Position numbers and translations under genes: made by a program. The notes beneath the pieces were generated by a model. The model was given only the letters and a program-made list of their open reading frames with translations. It was not told the DNA's origin and ran no database searches. This document shows, piece by piece, positions 1 to 11,443 of a stretch of 64,000 nt of DNA. Position 1 is the first letter of the stretch. The number at the start of each line of letters is the position of its first letter. Origin of the DNA: Mallotus nudiflorus (lineage: Eukaryota > Streptophyta > Magnoliopsida > Malpighiales > Euphorbiaceae); NCBI GenBank assembly GCA_947683625.1, contig CANTUR010000153.1, positions 1,976,001 to 2,040,000 of the forward strand, written 5' to 3'.

Positions 1-648
1 TTATTTTGTTTTTAATGTTTATTTTTCATATTTGATACTATTCCTAAATTAATGCTTAATTATGAATTGTATATTTTTAGTTTATTTTTGGTTTTTTATA
101 CTTCATCATAATTATATATTCAATTAATTAAAAATTTTTTTGCAAACAAAATTATTTAATAATTTTTTTTAGAAATTTTCAAAAATTCTCTTTCATTTTA
201 TTAATTTTTTTAATGATATATGTCAAAAAATTTGTTTTAACTATTATTTGTTTTAATTCAATGGTTAATTTTATGCTTAAGGACTTATTTGTCATGTTTT
301 TAAGACCTTGTTGCAACAGATTTGAAAGTACAGGGACTATTTAACAATTTTTGTTGGTCTGTTTTTCCAGAACTGCTCACGAACGAACCACTCGTGAGCA
401 GTGGTCTAACAATATATATATATTTTTTATTTTTTTTGAGTTGTTTTGTTTTAATTGTTTGTTTAACACAAACAGTAACCTACCATTTTTGAGCATTTTT
501 AGGACTTATATTATTATTTTTTTTATATATAAACCCCTCAACATCTTCCTTTCATTTACAACAAGTTGCATTTTCAAATAAACTCTTTCAAAAAAAATCT
601 TTTTCTCCTAAAAATACTCTTCATCCTTAACCATTTCATACCCTTATC
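1..648 (+). other. AT-rich leader upstream of a retroelement ORF
   Basis: No coding sequence is supported here. The stretch is AT-rich. It holds a perfect 10-bp inverted repeat, CTGCTCACGA at 373-382 and its complement at 392-401 with a 9-bp spacer, and a TATA-like TATATATAAA at 524-533. That TATA lies about 115 bp before the ATG of the next ORF, so this may be its leader or promoter. Whether it is LTR or internal sequence of the element cannot be decided, because the element runs off the left edge. Confidence 0.4.
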
Positions 649-1891
649 ATGGCTCCAAAGACCAAGTATGCACAAGGTGCCTTTTCATCCTCTAGAAGAG
701 CTATCAAATATTAACTTAAGAAGCTGCCTTCTCTCTCCTACATTCAATTCAATTTAGGGAAAGGCTTGTTCATTTCAAGGATAGGTAAATTATTTCTTCT
801 AAATATATGTCTCAAGCTACCTTGGAAAAGATGGGTTATTTTACTAAGGTTAGAGGTTTACTTGATAATGCGGGTTTATATGATTTTGCATTCAATGATT
901 TTCCTACCTATCCTACAGTAGTCCATGAATTTCTTGCCTTCTATTGCTTGAGAACCCATCACTTTAATGAGCAAAATCCTTTGAATAGCATGAGATTTAG
1001 ATTGGGTGGGAGAGATAGATTCCTTACTTCTCAAGCCTTTGATAGCATCTTTAACTTTAAACAAGGGGTTTTAGCCTCTCCTATTTTAACTTGGCTTCCT
1101 AATCCTTTTTGGTCTCAACATTACAAACCTAATGCGGAAACCTTTAAAGTGGGACACACTAAAACATCTAATTTGGCTTTAAAATCTCTTTGGTATGTAC
1201 ATAGGTTCATTACCTACTCTTTTCAGGCTAGGGGCTTGAGTAATGAAACTGTTTCCTTTGATGATCTTTTACTTCTTAGATGTCTTGTTGAAGGTATAGA
1301 TGTTGAGCTCAGAAGATGGCTTCAATGGAGGTTTTGGTTAGCTAGTGATAGTGTTAGTGGTGCCTTATGTATAAGAGGTTTTATCATTAAGATTGCTCAT
1401 TACTTTGTGATTAACTTGAGAAACATCCTTTCCATCCTCCATCCTTTCTTAATGATAAACTCTTGAGAAACTCTAGGCAATTCAAGCTTGTTAGAAACTC
1501 TTAATTTTAGAAAGACGAAGTAAAAGATGAAGATGTTAATGAGGAGCAAGAACAAGATTTAGAAGATGTTGAGCAAATAGGCACTCTTAGACTTGAAAGT
1601 ATTCCTATTGAAGAAGAAATTCCTTAAGAGCATACTCCTCCTTAACATCATAGAAAAAGGGCAAGAGGACCTTCCACTTCTTAAATTGTTGATGATGAGC
1701 CTGCTTGTGTTGGTGGTTTCTTTGATTGCCTATCCATAGTGGAGTCAAACTTCAACATGAGGTTTGATTAAGTAGACACTAGACTTGATCATTTTGAGCT
1801 AAGAATGGATCACATGGAATATGATATTCATCAATTGTATGCTCATCATAACATACAATGCTCTTGGCCTCCTCCTCCTCCACAAGGCTAA
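649..1891 (+). pseudogene. Decayed plant transposon protein ORF (Athila ORF1-like / putative plant transposon protein family)
   Basis: A broken coding region of roughly 400 codons. It starts at ATG 649 (MAPKTK...), shifts frame near 740, and has its best open part at 807-1466 (219 codons). That part reads like the plant transposon protein domain found in Athila-type and other retroelements, for example SLWYVHRFITYSFQARGLS and a following LLLLRCLVEGIDVELRRWL. After a second frame change near 1,500 come an acidic linker, a basic RKRARGPSTS patch, a short heptad-like segment (MRFD..VDTRLDHFELRMD) and a proline-rich end (WPPPPPQG) before the stop at 1889-1891. At least five in-frame TAA codons (for example 786-788, 1624-1626, 1768-1770) sit where CAA would restore glutamine. 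The function of this family is unknown. Its place just upstream of a multi-PPT region and LTR fits an extra, env-position ORF of a Sirevirus-like element, but pol is outside the window. Confidence 0.65.
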
Positions 1892-2200
1892 TTTTCTTTT
1901 ATTTAATTTTAGTATACTTTTCATATCTATTTTTTTTCAACTATTTTTTTTGTAACAGTTTCAATTTGGTTTATCTTTTGGATATTTTCTGGATATAAGC
2001 CATGAGCTGTTAGTTTATCCCTTTCATTTCTTTGTAACTCTATTTTTTAATGAAATTTGTTATTTATACATGCTTGTTAGTTATGTTTATGCATGCAAAA
2101 TTACTGTTTAATTTATTCATGTATAAATTCTTCTTAAGAATTATTTTAATCTTTAATAAGGTATAGATATTTTTAAGATTTGGTCTATCTTTGCATTTTG

Positions 2201-3041
2201 ACAAAGAAGGAGGACTAATTGCATTTGGATGTATACTTAGTTAATTTTTGTAAATAACTATTTGAAACAATGGGATAAATTATTTTATAAAAATTTTGAG
2301 TATCTTTGCTTTCATTGTTTTAGTTCTTGATCTTTTATTCCCTCTAGAATTTTTTTTTTTGGCTTCTTTAGGTTCATTTCCTCTTATATCTCTCTCTTTT
2401 CTTTTTGCCTTTGACAAAGGGGGAGAAGAAGCTATGGGCCTGGGCTATGGGGATAAATAATTGTGTTTATGTTTAAGATATGCTAAGTGCCACATGATTA
2501 TGTATGATTGATTGGCTAGCTAAACTTTCTATGATCATGTGATGTTTCAATATAGCATATGTACTATTTTGTGATGCATTATAGTAGCACAACATGCATA
2601 TATTTTTGAAATTATTTCCTTCATGTTGTCTAGCATAATTTTTTATAATCATGTTATCATGATTTATTTTTTAACACCTTTATCTTGATAGACATTGTCC
2701 CTCATGTTAAATTTTTATATTGTCTTTATTTTTTGACAAGAGGGGTAATAAAGTATTAAATTTATATTTCATATCATGTCCAAAAAGGAGGAGAAATAAA
2801 TAAATATATTCGTTAAAGGAAATAAATCAACTCTTTTACATGCTATCTACTTTGATACATGATAAATATTGAATTTATGCATATGTTAAAGGGGAGCAAA
2901 ATATTTTCTCATTTTGCATCTATTTAATTAGAAAGGGGGAGCTATTTTAATTAACATGCTTATACATGTTATTTATTTATTTTTACACACACATTATTTA
3001 TTATCTTTTCAAATTGGTTGTCAAAGCAAAAAAGGGAGAGA
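2201..3041 (+). other. Cluster of seven polypurine tracts before the LTR
   Basis: Between the ORF stop (1891) and the LTR (3046) there is no gene, but purine tracts recur: 2201-2214, 2413-2431 (TTTGACAAAGGGGGAGAAG), 2735-2746, 2782-2797, 2888-2897, 2931-2941 and 3025-3041. Several share the core GACAA-A-GGGG. Multiple polypurine tracts upstream of the 3' LTR are a known hallmark of Sireviruses (Ty1/copia). The last tract, ending at 3041, lies 4 bp before the LTR and is the likely plus-strand primer. Confidence 0.6.
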
Positions 3042-3045
3042 TTAT

Positions 3046-4383
3046 TGACCATTTACATTATCAAACTCCTAATTTTGGACTTTGATGAAAAATTTTGATA
3101 GTAATAATTTCAACTAAGTGTGTCGGGAATTATATACCAAACATATACCAAGCATATACATTTTTGGATGCATAGTGATTTTTCAGCTAATTCAACCTCT
3201 GAGATTTAAGAAGGCTTTTGACATCTTTAGAGCTCTATAATAAGAAAATTATCCTATTCAATTTTAAATTAGACATATTAAGCTTTCCAAATTGAGATTT
3301 CTTGTCAAAATCCAATCTCATTTGTGTATGAAAATCTTTAGTCAAAGTTAGCATATGCAACTTGCATTTTAGTTTGCATAACTCTTAGTATTTTAGCAAT
3401 ATCTTAAGCTACAAATGTCAAATTAAGGTGATTCAAATTTTTATGGAAATATAAGACAATTATATAAAACTCTTATGAAGAATATTTTGGCCAAATAGAT
3501 TGTCTTCAGTCCCATTCATGAGCATCTTATGAGGTGGTCACAAGCTATCCTTAAATAGTGCCTTTTGAGAACGTTTTTGGCAAAAATGGGTAGTGCTTCT
3601 CATGAGCCAGAGTCACAAGCACATTTGCTCATGAGCTGCTCATGAGGTTAGTATTGATAGCTTCCAATGGGAATATTTGAATGCAATGGATATATTTTTG
3701 CCCCTCATAAGCTAAGACATGCTCCTCATGAGCATTGTTCACTAGTAAGCATCATTTTGACAGCGTTAAGTTCAATATTGATTCAAAATCGAATATGAAA
3801 ATTGGAGACATGGTTCATACATCCAATAGCCATATTTTTGAGTGTTTTTCTATATCAACACTCCTTATAATTCAATTGAAAGTTTAAGAAACTTGTTTAT
3901 CATTCATTATCTCTTAAGCATTCAATTGAGCTCTCAAAATTCTCCTAAACCATTCTTTGTTTGTATAAACTCTTGTAATAGTTGGTTGTGTGTTAGAAAT
4001 AGAATTTCTCTTTATCTTATATCTTAGGATAGATTTAAAGGGAAGTGAGATTTATTTCTAAAGGAATTGGTTTAAGTGTTGTCCATTGAAACACTTAGGA
4101 TTTGGTTTTTGAGTGAGCTTTGAAAACTCAAGTTGTAAGGTTGTAAGAGTGAGCCATAAAACTCTTGTGTAATCTCAATCTGATGAATAAGATTGTGGGT
4201 GATTAAAAAAATCCTTACTTAGGGATAATTTAGGTGGAGACGTAGGATTATTGTTGAATCCAAACTCCTTAAATCTTTGTGTTCTTAATTCTTCCTTCTT
4301 AACTTTCATTCAATTCTTGCAAAGAATTCCTTTTAATTTTCATTTTTATTTGATAGTCCTATTCACCCACCCTCTAGGACTCT
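3046..4383 (+). mobile_element. 3' LTR of a Sirevirus-like copia element (3' end truncated)
   Basis: The LTR starts TGACCATTTAC right after a polypurine tract. The last 350 bp resemble a second copy at 21,690-22,145: both have a TCAATCT-GAT-AATAAGATT segment, an AGGTGGAGACGTAG/AGGTAGAAACGTAG block, and a CCTATTCA-CCC-CTCTAGG end. The body contains repeated CTCATGAG-type words (3515-3740). The junction with the following tandem array lies near 4,383, where the sequence changes to the array landmark AGAAACCATGTT. The LTR length and its true end are inferred. Confidence 0.6.
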
Positions 4384-4719
4384 TTTTAGAAACCATGTTA
4401 AAAAATTTTAAAAACTTGATTTTAGCTTATTATGGCCTCAACATTTGAACTCTAAATGTCCCACCACATCATGTCTCTCCACGACACCATTTCTTTAACG
4501 AATTCCAGCTTTGCATCAAACAATTTATAAGAGTGGATATGATGAGGGAAAAATCAGTCAAACCGAGCTTGTTGAGTTCTTTAATTCTTATGATAATAAG
4601 TACTTCATTGAAAATACTTCAGGATAATGCAAAAAAAAAAAAGTAGCTAATGGCAAACATATGAAAGGAGAAAAAAAAGGGACCTTTTTATAGATGTAAC
4701 TTGGTCACAATTTGATATG

Positions 4720-4990
4720 ATTAATGCTAGTGCCCCATGTAACCTATGATTTCTTTAACATATAACTCCACCAGCTTATTTAGACTGTAACTAATTTTAA
4801 TAGGAAGAAAATGTGTAGAACATTTTAGTCAATCAACAATCACCCAAAATCATCATTTTCTTATGTTCTTGGCAATCCTATTATAAAATTCATTGTAATG
4901 TATTCCATTATAGAATTGATAAGGATTCGTAATAACCCAACCTTTGTTTTCATTTCATTTTTTTTGAATTCCTTATTTCTTTAAATGATT
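4720..4990 (-). pseudogene. Gypsy integrase core fragment in array unit 1
   Basis: On the minus strand this stretch reads EYITMNFIIGLPRT, then after stops and shifts a fragment ending SLNKLVELYVKEIIG. This is the start of a Tekay/Del-type integrase core, whose family form has a MDFVxGLPxT motif followed by the first catalytic Asp. Several stops and a frameshift show it is dead. It is part of the repeated unit, not an independent insertion, since the same fragment recurs in units 3 and 4. Confidence 0.6.
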
Positions 4991-6442
4991 TCAAAATTCA
5001 TATGACAAAATGATAGCGTTTCCTAATTTTGCCATCCCTCCCCTTGTTCTCTTTATTATAGTCAGATAATTTATTAAGTCCAATATGCAGTGGACTATAT
5101 GTCCAAACACGTTACTTGTTGTCATCTTCTCACTTTGATCTTATACTTTATTTTTGATTCAATTTTCAGTCAATTCATGAATTTCACATGATAGTTAATT
5201 TCACAAATTTGGCATGCATGAAGTACATTGACTCAGTTTTAATACTAAGTTTTTGTGATTTTCCTTTATATTGTGATTTTTCTCTATATAAGGATAATGA
5301 GAATTCCATAATTTGTCATTCTTCCTTTATCATCTTTCCTTCCTTTATCAACCTTCATTTATTTTTCATAAAAAATAAATTCTTTCTTTTTTATTCAAAA
5401 ACAATGTTGAAAAAAGTTAAAAACATGATTGTAACTTATCATGGCCTCAAAACTTAATCTTCAAATGTCCTACCACATCATGTCTCTCCACGACACTATT
5501 TTTTTGACAAACTCCAACTTTATGTCAAATAATTTATAAGAGTGAAAGTTGATAAGAAAATTAAAAGATATAATGAGAGAAAAATTAGTCCAGTCAAGCT
5601 TATTGAGTACTTTAATTCTTATGTTAGGCCTAGCTACATGCTAGTTTGAGTATGAAACCGACTCAAAACTGGCCCGATCAAACCAAAATCAAATTTAGTC
5701 AAAATAAAAAATTGGCTTGGAATAGGTTTATGGTCGGTTTTACCCAACCATGAACCATCAGTTCTAGTTGTAACCTATTAAAAAATGATTTTTTTTTAAA
5801 AAGGGACCATTACTTAGGGGACTGCATGCATTTAGCCCCCCTTTTCCAAAGTAACCAGTGTATCCTAAAGAAAATGCAAAAGTTACTTTGGGCCTGAGAA
5901 AAGGGGGGGGGGGGAGGGCAAATGACTCAATTTTTTTACTCAATCTTCAACCAATTCATGAATTTAGCATGCATGAAGTACATTAACTTAATTTTAATAC
6001 TTATTATTTGTGATTTTCATCTATATTGCGATTTTCCTCTATATAATGATGATGAGAATTCCTTAATTTCTCATTTCTCCTTTATCATTTTTCATTTATT
6101 CTACACAAATAACAATTCCTTTTTCTTTAATTTAGAAACCATGTTGAAAAAAATGCAAAAACTTGATTATAGCTTATTGTAGCCTCAAAATTTAAACTCT
6201 AACCGTCCTACCACATCATGATTCTCCACGAGACATCATATACAGATTAAAGGATATAATGAGGGAAAATCAATCGAGCCAAGCTTATTGAGTACTTTAG
6301 TTCTTATGCTATCAAGTACACCACAAAAAAATACTTAAGGATAATGCAAAAAATGTAACTAATGGAAAACATATAAAAGGAGAAAAAAGAGAGCCTTTTA
6401 TATATGTAAATCTCTGTCACGATTTGATATGATTGATGCTAG

Positions 6443-6690
6443 CTCCCTATGCAACCTTATAATTTTTTTAATGCATAGCTTTGCCAGCTTATTCAAACTG
6501 TAACTGATTTTGATAAAAAGAAAATGTTCTGACTTTGTTAGTTGATCAATAATGACATAAGCTACATTATTTCCCTATTGTGTTTTTGGCAATCCTACCA
6601 CAAAATCCATTGTAATGTATTCCATTATGGAATTGGTAAGGATTGTAGTGACGCAACCATCACTTTCATTTCTTTCTTTTGAATTCCATA
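6443..6690 (-). pseudogene. Gypsy integrase core fragment in array unit 3 (best preserved)
   Basis: About 72 minus-strand codons stay in one frame with a single TAG. They read EYITMDFVVGLPKTQ, then VIIDQLTKSEHFLFIKISYS, then LNKLAKLCIKKIIRLHR. This is the N-terminal part of a Ty3/gypsy integrase core of the Tekay/Del type, with the first catalytic Asp present in VIID. The rest of the core (second Asp, Glu) is absent, so the unit captured only a slice of pol. It is the best copy for dating the capture. Confidence 0.7.
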
Positions 6691-7429
6691 TTTCCCAAAA
6701 CGATTTCAAAATTCACATGAAAAAACAACAATGTTTCTTAGATTTCCTTCCCTCCCTCCCTTTATTATCTTTGTTATAGTCAGATTATTTATTAACCCTA
6801 ATATGGTAAGCCCAGTGGGGCAGACCATATGTTTAAGCCCTTACTTATTATTGTCTTCTCAATCTAGTCTTTTACTTTGTGTTTGATTTAATCTTCACTT
6901 TATTCATGAATTTCATATGAAAGTTAATTTCACAAATTTAGCATAAGGAAATGTTCATTGTATGGATTAGTTGTGATTTTTCTCTATATAAGGATGAAGG
7001 AAATTCCTTAATTTCTCATTCTTCTTTATCATTTTTTTAATTTCCAACCTTCATTTATTGTAGACAAATAATAATTCCTTTCTCTTTTATTCAGAAACCA
7101 TGTTGAAAAATTTTAAAAACTAGATTGTAGCTTATCCTGGCCTTAACATTTGAACTCTAAATGTCCCACCACATCATGTCTCTCCACAGTACCATTTCTC
7201 TAACGAACTCCAGCTTTTCATCAAACAATCTATAAGAGTGGATATGATGAGGGATAAATCAGTCGAACTGAGCTTGTTGAGTACTTTAATTCTTATGATA
7301 TTAAGTACTTTATAAAAAATACATTAGGATAATGCAAAAAAAAAATAAAATATAGCTAATGGCAAACATATAAAAGGATAAAAAAGGAGCTTGTTATTGA
7401 TGTAAATTGGTCACAATTTGATATGATTA

Positions 7430-7690
7430 ATGCTAGTGCCCTATGCAACCTATGATTTTTTTAATGTATAGCTCCATTAACTTATTTAGATTGTAACTAA
7501 TCTTGATAGGGAGAAAATGTGTAGAATATTTTAGTCAATCAATAATCACCCAAAACCGCATCATTTTCTTATGTTCTTAGCAGTCCTACTATAAAATTCA
7601 TTGTAATGTATTCCATTATAGAATTGATAAGGATTTTTAATAACCCAACCTTTATTTTCATTTCATTTTTTTGAATTTCTTATTTCTTTA
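7430..7690 (-). pseudogene. Gypsy integrase core fragment in array unit 4
   Basis: This copy is nearly identical in layout to the fragments at 4,720 and 6,443: the ATTCATTGTAATGTATTCCA landmark lies at the same offset from the unit start. Stops interrupt it. It ends about 150 bp before the gypsy insertion at 7,840. Confidence 0.55.
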
Positions 7691-7834
7691 AATGATTTCA
7701 AAATTCATAAAATGATAGTGTTTCCCAATTTTTCCCTCCCCTTGTTCTCTTTATGATAGTCAGATCATTTATTAAGTCCAATATAAAGTGGAACACATGT
7801 CCAAACCCTATATTTGTTATTGTCTTCCTCCTCT

Positions 7835-7839
7835 GGTCT
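7835..7839. repeat. 5-bp target site duplication GGTCT (left)
   Basis: GGTCT directly precedes the TGATG start of the gypsy element and recurs at 13163-13167 directly after its other end. Other array units have a similar GATCTT / AGTCTT at the same place, so the pre-insertion site is recognisable. Confidence 0.75.
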
Positions 7840-8313
7840 TGATGTAGTAGAAGCCTTGAAAGAGAATTGAATTCGTTAATTCTAAGAATATCTAAAAATA
7901 ATAAGCCAAAACCTTGTTGATTCCAAGAATACTAGAGGAATTGGAAGAATTACGTCTGTAATTTATTTTTAATTCATAAAAAACTATCTTAAAATAACTG
8001 AAAGAGGCAAATATATAGTGCCTAGGGAAAAAACCCTAAAACAAAAAAGGAAAAGACAAAAAACTCCAAAAAATGGAACATAAACTTTAATGTCAAATTG
8101 AAAGGCGTAAACAAAGGAATTTAGGCCCGAAGATGGACTGTTACAAATAAAGTGTATAGTACTTATTATAGCTCTCTGAGTCAGCTTTAATTTAATATAT
8201 TATGGGCCTTGTGAGTCATTCGGTGCCACCACGAATGTTCATTTGAAGCCCAAGTGCACACGCCCACTCTATCAAATCCATCCATAAACTTCAATGCTGC
8301 CTCATCCACATCA
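7840..8313 (-). repeat. 3' LTR of the CRM-like gypsy element
   Basis: The termini on the plus strand are TGATGTAG and CCACATCA. Next to the inner end lies TTCCCCTCAAG, the minus-strand polypurine tract CTTGAGGGGAA. The LTR shares most of its length with 12671-13162, with scattered transitions and small indels, including one near the outer end. Confidence 0.85.
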
Positions 8314-9548
8314 TTCCCCTCAAGTGATAGAAAATTCATTCTCAATTTGAGCACATCATTATCATTAGAAGATTCGCCAGAGAAGGGAATTAAATGCTTA
8401 ACATTAAACACATCTGCTGTGTGGACATGGCTAGGCAGCTTTAGACGATAAGCATTGGAATTGATCTTCTATACTACCTCAATTGGACCAATCTTCCTGG
8501 CAGATAGCTTGTTGTATTCCCCTACTGGAAAGTGATCTTTGGTCAGGACTGCCTATACAAAATCACCTACCTCAAACTTTAAAGGTCGGCATTTCTAGTC
8601 TGCAAGTTGTTTGTACTGAGAATTAGCAGTAGACAGATTATCAAAGACTGTCATGTGTACATCTTACAAACCCAAAACAAAATATGCTGCTTTCCCTTGG
8701 ACCCTTGTCTTGCTAGGCAGGGGCATCAAGTCAAGAGGACCCCTTGGTTGAATGGAGTAAACAGCCTGAAAAGTGCTAAATCTTATGCTGCGATTATTAA
8801 CGTGGTTGTGGGAAAATTCTGCTTAACATAATTTTTGATCCCTTCATATGATCCCCCACTAGACAACGCAACAAGTTGCCTAAGGACCTATTCATCACTT
8901 CAGTTTGCCCATCCATTTGAGGGTGATAGGCACTACTAAAATTCAGTTGAGTATTGATCATCTTCCACAAGTTGTGCCAAAAATGATTGAGGAAATGGGT
9001 GTCGCTGTCAGAGGCAATGGACGTATGCAACCCGTGCAAATGATACACATCTAGAAAGAATAGTTGTGCCACAATTACTACGTCTGTAGTCTTCTTATAA
9101 GGAATAAAATGAACCATCTTAGAAATTATATTAACAATAACAAAGATGGAATCATTACCTCTTTGAGTATGTGGCAATCCTAACACAAAGTCTATACTAA
9201 AGTCAGTCTAGGGTTGAGAAGGAACTAGGAAAGGCATGTACAATCTCGCATTTGTGGCTGTTCCTTTCAAAACCTGGCAAATTTTTCATCTCTGAATGTA
9301 TTTATCAACTCCTTGTGAACTGAAGGCTAGAAATATGAAGCTTGAATCAGTTTCAACGTTCTATCTTTACCCACATGTCCCTCACCATGTAACTCTTTAA
9401 TGATCTCTAGGCGGAGGCTGTAATCTGGAATGCACAATTGAGTTCCCCGAAATAAGAACCCATAAATTCTATCCTCTTCCCAGCCTGTACATCTTGTAAC
9501 ACTACAGAAAGTAAGGATCAGTAGCAAGTAAATCCTTAAAAAAATCAA
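8187..9548 (-). pseudogene. Integrase of the CRM-like element (broken; runs into the LTR)
   Basis: Read on the minus strand from 9548: an HHCC zinc-binding segment (IIKELHGEGHVGKDRTLKLI), then the core at 9186-8797, then the C-terminal domain (FPVGEYNKLSARKIGPIEVV, VFNVKHLIPFSGES). In the core the first catalytic Asp of the DDE triad is Asn (FVIVNIISKM). The second Asp (ASDSD) and the Glu (DGQTEVMNRS) remain. The frame 8411-8187 continues about 42 codons past the polypurine tract into the LTR. That is the expected layout for CRM elements, where the pol C terminus overlaps the LTR. Frameshifts and stops separate the pieces. Confidence 0.8.
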
Positions 9549-9705
9549 AGCTCGGCACCTTAACTTGCATAGTCACTAATAAAATATTCTGTCGGCTCAA
9601 AGCATCAGCTACTCTGTTTGTAATGCCAGATTTATGCTTTACTACAAAAGTGAAACATTCAAGATAGGCGACCCACTTAGCATGGTGGGGTGAAACTTTA
9701 TCCTA

Positions 9706-10026
9706 CTAGTGCAAATGCTTCAAAGAATCATGGTCAGTATACAAGATAAATTCTCTGTGAAATAAGTAATATTGCCAATGTTGTACAACTTGCACTACTA
9801 CATAAAACTCAATGTCATATGTACTGTAATTGAGTTGGGAACCAGATAAATTCTCACTATAAAATGCCACAGGACGATTATTTTGAGTCAGGATAGCACC
9901 AATCCTAACTTTAGAGGTGTCGGTATGGAGCTCAAAAGCTTGTAAGAAATCTAGCAACACTAAGATTAGGGCTGTTGTAAGGCATTCCTTGATGACATTG
10001 AAGGCTACCTCTATTGCCTCCGTCCA
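9706..10026 (-). pseudogene. RNase H of the CRM-like element
   Basis: The minus-strand ORF 9960-9706 carries FELHTDTSKVRIGAILTQNN (first catalytic Asp in TDTS), RPVAFYSENLSGSQLNYSTY, DIEFY (Glu) and FILYTDHDSLKHL (third Asp). All three are in place, so this domain is better kept than the integrase. It follows RT in one pol polyprotein, but a frame break separates the two. Confidence 0.8.
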
Positions 10027-10922
10027 CTAAAATAGACTACCCTTTATGAAATTTGTAATAGGAGCCATGATGGTGCTAAAATTTATAATGAAATGCCAAT
10101 AAAATAAGGCTAAACCATGAAAAATCCTCACTTCTATTAAAGTAGTTAGTCTAGGCCATTCTCTTACCACTGCCACCTTAGCGTCATCCACTTCTAAACC
10201 TACTACAGAAATCACATACCCTAGAAATAGTACCTTGGGAGACATAAAGACACACTTTTTAAGGTAGCATAAAACTGTTCCCTGCACAATACACTAAAAA
10301 CCTCCTAAACATGCTGTAAATGCTCATCATGGTTAGCACTATAAATCAGGATATCATCAAAGTAGACCACAACAAACCTGCCAATGAAAGGCCTCAACAA
10401 TTGGTTCATAACATGCATAAAGGTACTAGGGACATTTGATAATCTGAAGGGCATTATAAGCCATTCATACAACCCTTCCCTAGTCTTAAATGCTATTTTC
10501 CACTCATCCCCAGGCCAAACACATATTTGATAATATCCACTCTTTAAATCAAGTTTAGTAAAAGTAGTTGCACCACTAATCTGATCAAGAAAATCATCCA
10601 TACGTGGGATAGAAAATTTGTACCTTATGGTGATCTTATTAATGGCTCGACTATCCATACACATGCGCCAAGACCCATCTTTCTTAGGTGTTAAAAGGGC
10701 AGGAATAACACAAGGGCTCATGCTCTCCCTAAAGTGACCTTTAACAAGTAGCTCCTCCATATGCCGACGTAATTCCTCATGGTCACTAGGACTCATCTTG
10801 TAATGTGGTCTATTTGGTAGCGTCGCTTTGAGTACCAAATCAATATAATGCTGAATATCGTGGAGTAGGGGCAAACCGTTAGGAAGTTCATCAGAGAATA
10901 AGTCATTAAATTCTATAACCAA
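10027..10922 (-). pseudogene. Reverse transcriptase of the CRM-like element
   Basis: The minus-strand ORF 10922-10305 holds RT motifs in order: LTPKKDGSWRMCMDSRAINK, FTKLDLKSGYYQI (catalytic Asp), FKTREGLYEWLIMPFRLSN and VVVYFDDILIYS (YFDD active site). The thumb/connection part follows at 10287-10027 (CVFMSPKVLFLGYVIS, FHGLALFYWHFIINFS) after a short break. The active-site residues are intact but the reading frame is not. Confidence 0.9.
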
Positions 10923-11019
10923 GGGACCATATCTTTTGGGACTGTAACGGACTCGGCCACCTCCTTACCTAACAACATATACCCTATGTTTAACTCTTAT
11001 AGCTCCTCATCGAATTGAA

Positions 11020-11420
11020 TCAAAGACAACAGAGCACTAGTTCCACTGGTTGGTTTTGGTATATCCATTTGTTACTTAGGCAGCAACACAACTTTAATCC
11101 ATCAAAGATGAAGCTATAAGTATTGGTTCTCCCATTATGCATCATGTCCCTGTCATACTGCCACAGTCTTCCCAACAACAAATGAAAGGCATCCATAGCC
11201 ACCACATCACACCATACAACATCCTTATACTTTTTGCTAATGGAGAACGACACTAAAGCTCTCTTAGACACTGTAACTTCTCCACCCTTCTTTAACCAAG
11301 CCAATTTATAGGGATTAGGGTGACTTTCAATCGGTATGTCTAGTTTTTGGATAGCCTCTATAGACACTATATTCTCACAACTCCCTCCATCAATGGCAAA
11401 GTGGCATACCTTGTCTTTAA
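11020..11420 (-). pseudogene. Aspartic protease region of the CRM-like element
   Basis: The minus strand reads FAIDGGSCENIVS into ORF 11367-11020 (SIEAIQKLDIP..., FHLLLGRLWQYDRDMMHNGR). This is the retropepsin-like region between gag and RT. The catalytic loop reads IDGGS, so the Asp is kept in a D-G-G context. Placement and LLGRLWQYD (family: LLGRPWQYD) support the call. Confidence 0.7.
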
Positions 11421-11443
11421 TAGTGCAAGTAGACTGAAAGATA

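Noticed and set aside
3842..4448. Short hydrophobic ORFs in the first LTR
   Set aside because: AT-rich chance frames in LTR sequence; no conservation in the second LTR copy.
5895..5915. G-run as a possible G-quadruplex or origin element
   Set aside because: A single homopolymer-like run at a place where other array units have AAAGGGGCGGGG-like sequence. Probably slippage or a sequencing artefact.
5188..6182. Repeated 86-89 codon plus-strand ORFs (CMKYIDS..., FPLYCDFSLY...) in array units
   Set aside because: They recur because the units are repeated. Lengths vary, stops differ from copy to copy, and a TATA-like block falls inside the frame, so they are not convincing genes.
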